DNA of 64,000 nt from Oceanobacillus sp. J11TS1 (lineage in GTDB: Bacteria > Bacillota > Bacilli > Bacillales > Amphibacillaceae): the NCBI RefSeq assembly GCF_018333215.1, contig NZ_BORO01000006.1, forward strand, positions 1 through 64,000, read 5' to 3'. The notes under the pieces were generated by a model that worked only from the letters and a program-made list of their open reading frames with translations, made no database searches and was not told where the DNA came from. Below are positions 61,484 to 64,000 of the stretch, in pieces (the first letter of the stretch is position 1; each line of letters starts with the position of its first letter). The position numbers were made by a program, and so were the translations under genes.

Positions 61484-62179
61484 TTGAAAAAATGGCTATT
61501 GTTGTGTATTGTATTTCTTCTTAGTATTGCGCTAGTTGCTTGCGGTTCCGGTGATTCAAAGGACGATGAATCTGCCAAAGATAATGATACGACAGAAGAT
61601 ACAGCAAATGATGCTGCCGCTGACGATGACACAGAAGAAAGTTCTAAAGAGAATGATACTGAAGAAAGCTCAAATGGTGATGAAGCTGCTGTAGAAGAAA
61701 ATGATACAGAAGAAGAATCAGATACTGATTCAGAAGAAAATGCAGATAATGAAGCTGCTGCAGAGACCCCGGAATTTAACTTTGATCCAAACGGTGAAAA
61801 TACAGTCACGCTTCAACTAGAGCAGGCTGGTGTTATTGTAAAACTTACTTATAAAGCTGATGGCGATATGGTTTATGAACAGACGGCAGATAATGAAATG
61901 CTTTACTCAGCCATTGGAGTAACGACGCCAGAGGAAGCGGAAGAGATAATGGCAGACGTTACCGCAGAATATCAAGAGGTAGAGGGAGTAACTCATAATA
62001 TAGAATATCTGGAAGATAAAATGGTTGAATCTTTAACGGTAAATTTCGAGGAAGCTGATTTGAACGAAGTAGGCCAATTGACCGGATCTGAATTTGAAGG
62101 GAATGTAAGTAATGGCATCAGTCTGCAACAATCTGTTCAGATGTTGCTCGACCAAGGGTATGAAATTGTTGAGGAATAA
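61484..62179 (+). CDS. DUF1307-like lipoprotein with acidic linker
   Basis: About 231 residues. A lipoprotein signal peptide ends in the lipobox LVACGSG. A low-complexity Asp/Glu/Ser/Thr-rich linker spans about residues 22-95. The C-terminal domain, starting near VTLQLEQAGVIVKLTYKADG, resembles DUF1307/YehR. TTG 61484 follows GAGAGGGAG and directly begins the basic-hydrophobic signal LKKWLLLC. It is a membrane-anchored surface protein of unknown role. Confidence 0.78.
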   Translation: MKKWLLLCIVFLLSIALVACGSGDSKDDESAKDNDTTEDTANDAAADDDTEESSKENDTEESSNGDEAAVEENDTEEESDTDSEENADNEAAAETPEFNFDPNGENTVTLQLEQAGVIVKLTYKADGDMVYEQTADNEMLYSAIGVTTPEEAEEIMADVTAEYQEVEGVTHNIEYLEDKMVESLTVNFEEADLNEVGQLTGSEFEGNVSNGISLQQSVQMLLDQGYEIVEE

Positions 62180-62220
62180 ATTTTAAAAGAAAATAACGGA
62201 ATAGAAATCATCAAGATAAA

Positions 62221-62267
62221 AACCAAGACTCTTTGTGTTCAGATTTAGCAAAGAGTCTTGGTTTTTT
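62221..62267 (+). terminator. Strong terminator of the lipoprotein gene
   Basis: AACCAAGACTCTTTG pairs with CAAAGAGTCTTGGTT (15 bp), followed by TTTT. Confidence 0.9.
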
Positions 62268-62432
62268 GCTTAAACAAGAAAGCAGTATTTTAATGTAGTA
62301 ATTCTTTTAGTACGCAGCTTAGTCAGAAGAAAAGGAATCACAAAATGAAATGCCTGCGTATAGAAGACACCAAAAGTATGGAAGAACGATATAATAAATA
62401 CAAATTAAAACATATCGTGAGGGGGCAACGTG

Positions 62433-63140
62433 ATGAAGCCGATTATTGGAGTAACAGCATCCATGGAAGTAGACGGAATGGAATATAAAATGAACTTGCG
62501 AAATATAAGAGCCATTGAACAAACTGGCGGGATTCCTGTTATTCTCCCGTATTATCATGATTATCAGGATATCGAAGCACTGCTTGATAAAATAGACGGT
62601 CTCTATCTTCCAGGAGGCTATGATATTGATCCTTCCTTATTTGGAGATAGTCCTCATCCGAAGCTCGGCATCATCATTCCGGAACGAGACCGATTAGAAA
62701 ACGAGGTAATCTCTTATTTTTTAGATAAGGATAAGCCGATCCTGGGAGTGTGTAGAGGTTGCCAAATTTTAAATGTTGTTACGGGTGGCACCATGTATCA
62801 GGATTTGGATACGCAATATACAGGACAACTGATTCAGCATACCCAAAAAGCAGCTTTTCATCATCGCTCTCACTCTGTCAACATAACACCGTCTTCCTTA
62901 TTGGGTAATTTAGTTCAAGCTACAGAAATCAAAGTAAACAGCTTTCACCACCAGGCAAATCGCACTCTTGGTAAAGATTTTATGATTTCTGCTGTGGCGG
63001 CCGATGGTGTTATGGAAGCTTTTGAAAGTAAGATACATCGATTTGTTTTAGGAGTGCAGTGGCATCCAGAGGGGTTAGTTAACCTTTCGGATGATCGGTC
63101 TCTGGCTATTTATCAAGGTTTTATTCAAGCGTGCAAATAA
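62433..63140 (+). CDS. Class I glutamine amidotransferase-like hydrolase (peptidase C26, PuuD-like)
   Basis: 235 residues. The nucleophile elbow is ILGVCRGCQILNV (Cys near residue 108), and the His and Glu are in LGVQWHPEGL near the C-terminus. YLPGGYDIDPSLFG is typical of gamma-glutamyl-GABA hydrolases and related C26 enzymes. GAGGGGG precedes the ATG at 62433. It probably releases glutamate or glutamine from a gamma-glutamyl compound; with no polyamine genes nearby, the substrate is open. Confidence 0.82.
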   Translation: MKPIIGVTASMEVDGMEYKMNLRNIRAIEQTGGIPVILPYYHDYQDIEALLDKIDGLYLPGGYDIDPSLFGDSPHPKLGIIIPERDRLENEVISYFLDKDKPILGVCRGCQILNVVTGGTMYQDLDTQYTGQLIQHTQKAAFHHRSHSVNITPSSLLGNLVQATEIKVNSFHHQANRTLGKDFMISAVAADGVMEAFESKIHRFVLGVQWHPEGLVNLSDDRSLAIYQGFIQACK

Positions 63141-63156
63141 GAAAGCAATCCTTTTT

Positions 63157-63185
63157 GAGAGGGCTTAAGCTAGGCCCTTTTTAAA
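63157..63185 (+). terminator. Short terminator-like hairpin
   Basis: AGGGC pairs with GCCCT around a short loop, followed by TTTTT. Confidence 0.5.
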
Positions 63186-63238
63186 AATATTCTTTGTAAA
63201 ACCCTTTTTGTAAAATATAAAATAAACGAAAAAGTCTG

Positions 63239-63267
63239 TTGACACTCAATGGTTTCAACTATATACT
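63239..63267 (+). promoter_or_regulatory. Consensus-like sigma-A promoter
   Basis: TTGACA (63239-63244) and TATACT (63262-63267) are separated by 17 bp, 75 bp before the ABC ATPase gene at the window end. Confidence 0.75.
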
Positions 63268-63341
63268 AAACTATAATTTTAAATCATAGTAAAAGTATAA
63301 GAATAAGTTGATTTTGAAGTAAAACAAAAGGAGGCATAGAT

Positions 63342-64000
63342 ATGGCTGGAATTCAAATAGAAAATGTACGGAAGACGTTTGAAAACAAAAAAGAAAAGAA
63401 GAGCCATACCGTTTTTGAAAACCTAAATCTACATATTAGTTCTGGGGAATTTGTTTCCTTATTAGGGCCTTCTGGATGTGGAAAATCAACACTGTTAAAT
63501 ATTGTTGCAGGGCTGGAACAGGCAACGGAAGGAACAGTAAAGGTAGATGGTAAGAAAATTGATTCGCCGGGTACGGATCGAGGTGTTGTTTTTCAAGAAG
63601 CTGCGTTGATGCCATGGATGACAGTCCTGGATAATGTCATATTCGCATTAAAAAAGAAAATGCGTAAGGAGGAGGCGAAAAAAAGAGCTGTTGAATTTTT
63701 AAAATTAGTTCATTTAAGTAAATTTATTGATTCCTATCCACATGAATTATCGGGAGGAATGAAACAAAGAGTGGCGATTGCTCGTGCATTTGCAATGGAT
63801 CCAGCTATTTTATTAATGGATGAACCCTTTGGAGCGCTAGATGAACAAACACGTTCTAACCTTCATAAAGAGGTTCAATATATTTGGGCAACTAGCAGAA
63901 AAACAGTACTCTTCGTTACCCATAATATTCGAGAATCTATTTTGCTTTCCGACCGGATTATTTTAATGGGAACAAGGCCAGGCGGAATCATCGGAGAATT
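63342..64000 (+). CDS. ABC ATPase of the SsuB/TauB/NrtD class, cut by window end
   Basis: At least 219 residues are visible, starting MAGIQIENVRKTFENKKEK after AAAGGAGG. Walker A is GPSGCGKST, the Q-loop FQEAALMP, the signature LSGGMKQR, Walker B ILLMDEPFGALDE and the H-loop THN. The pattern of MPWMTVLDNV is typical of nitrate/sulfonate/taurine/thiamine-precursor importers. The gene is first in its transcript. Its permease and binding protein would lie beyond 64000, so the substrate cannot be stated. Confidence 0.9.
   Translation, partial: MAGIQIENVRKTFENKKEKKSHTVFENLNLHISSGEFVSLLGPSGCGKSTLLNIVAGLEQATEGTVKVDGKKIDSPGTDRGVVFQEAALMPWMTVLDNVIFALKKKMRKEEAKKRAVEFLKLVHLSKFIDSYPHELSGGMKQRVAIARAFAMDPAILLMDEPFGALDEQTRSNLHKEVQYIWATSRKTVLFVTHNIRESILLSDRIILMGTRPGGIIGE

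Noticed and set aside
61435-61809. Serine-rich 124-codon minus-strand ORF
   Set aside because: It is the antisense shadow of the acidic Asp/Glu-rich linker of the lipoprotein gene.

Overview
This 64 kb window reads as the chromosome of a low-GC Gram-positive spore-former relative, most likely Bacillaceae of the Oceanobacillus/Virgibacillus kind (inference). The signs are AGGAGG-type ribosome sites, CIRCE, cre, BirA-like and BceR-like operators, a guanine-type purine riboswitch, BceAB-type resistance modules and a Bacillus-type phenylalanine dehydrogenase. No rRNA, tRNA or CRISPR array is visible.

Layout. 0-3.3 kb: a TetR-controlled ABC exporter operon on the minus strand, with matching palindromic operators before tetR and before the ABC genes. 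3.8-6.1 kb: a small membrane protein, heme O synthase (ctaB) and a 70-bp tandem repeat. 6.3-19.7 kb: a 4-hydroxyphenylacetate (HPA) meta-cleavage cluster. It holds a divergent LysR regulator, HpaB, a dedicated FAD synthetase, HpaC, HpaE, HpaD, a DHDPS-family aldolase, two HpaG halves, HpaF, a micro-ORF and a TRAP transporter. 20.4-27.6 kb: a GntR regulator, then a consensus promoter and cre site driving a FlK-like thioesterase, phenylalanine/tyrosine dehydrogenase, a 2-oxoacid dehydrogenase E1alpha-E1beta-E2 and an NhaC-family carrier. Read together, these suggest a complete route tyrosine -> 4-hydroxyphenylpyruvate -> 4-hydroxyphenylacetyl-CoA -> HPA -> ring cleavage -> central metabolism. 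This is the most interesting system in the window.

27.8-38.3 kb: a frameshifted dehalogenase, UspA and SulP, and a serine-recombinase-like protein lacking its catalytic serine. Next is a BirA-box operon (bioY, acyl-CoA ligase, unusual thiolase, HadAB-like dehydratase pair), then a frameshifted GyrI-like gene and an ECF sigma/anti-sigma pair. 38.6-47.6 kb: a two-component system with an ABC exporter, then a second operon in which an ABC permease and ATPase are translationally coupled to a PASTA-repeat membrane protein. 47.9-52.1 kb: decayed toxin/immunity fragments around gltS and a CIRCE-controlled hsp20.

52.2-56.7 kb: a BceRS-BceAB module with a clear BceR box. 56.8-59.3 kb: a tnpB-only IS605-type element inserted into a SpeG-like acetyltransferase gene; both element ends and the empty site can be reconstructed. 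59.5-64 kb: purine riboswitch and NCS2 permease, a DUF1307 lipoprotein, a class I glutamine-amidotransferase-like hydrolase, and the start of a nitrate/sulfonate-type ABC ATPase cut by the window end.

Several genes carry single-base indels, so recent pseudogene formation and sequence error both need to be considered.
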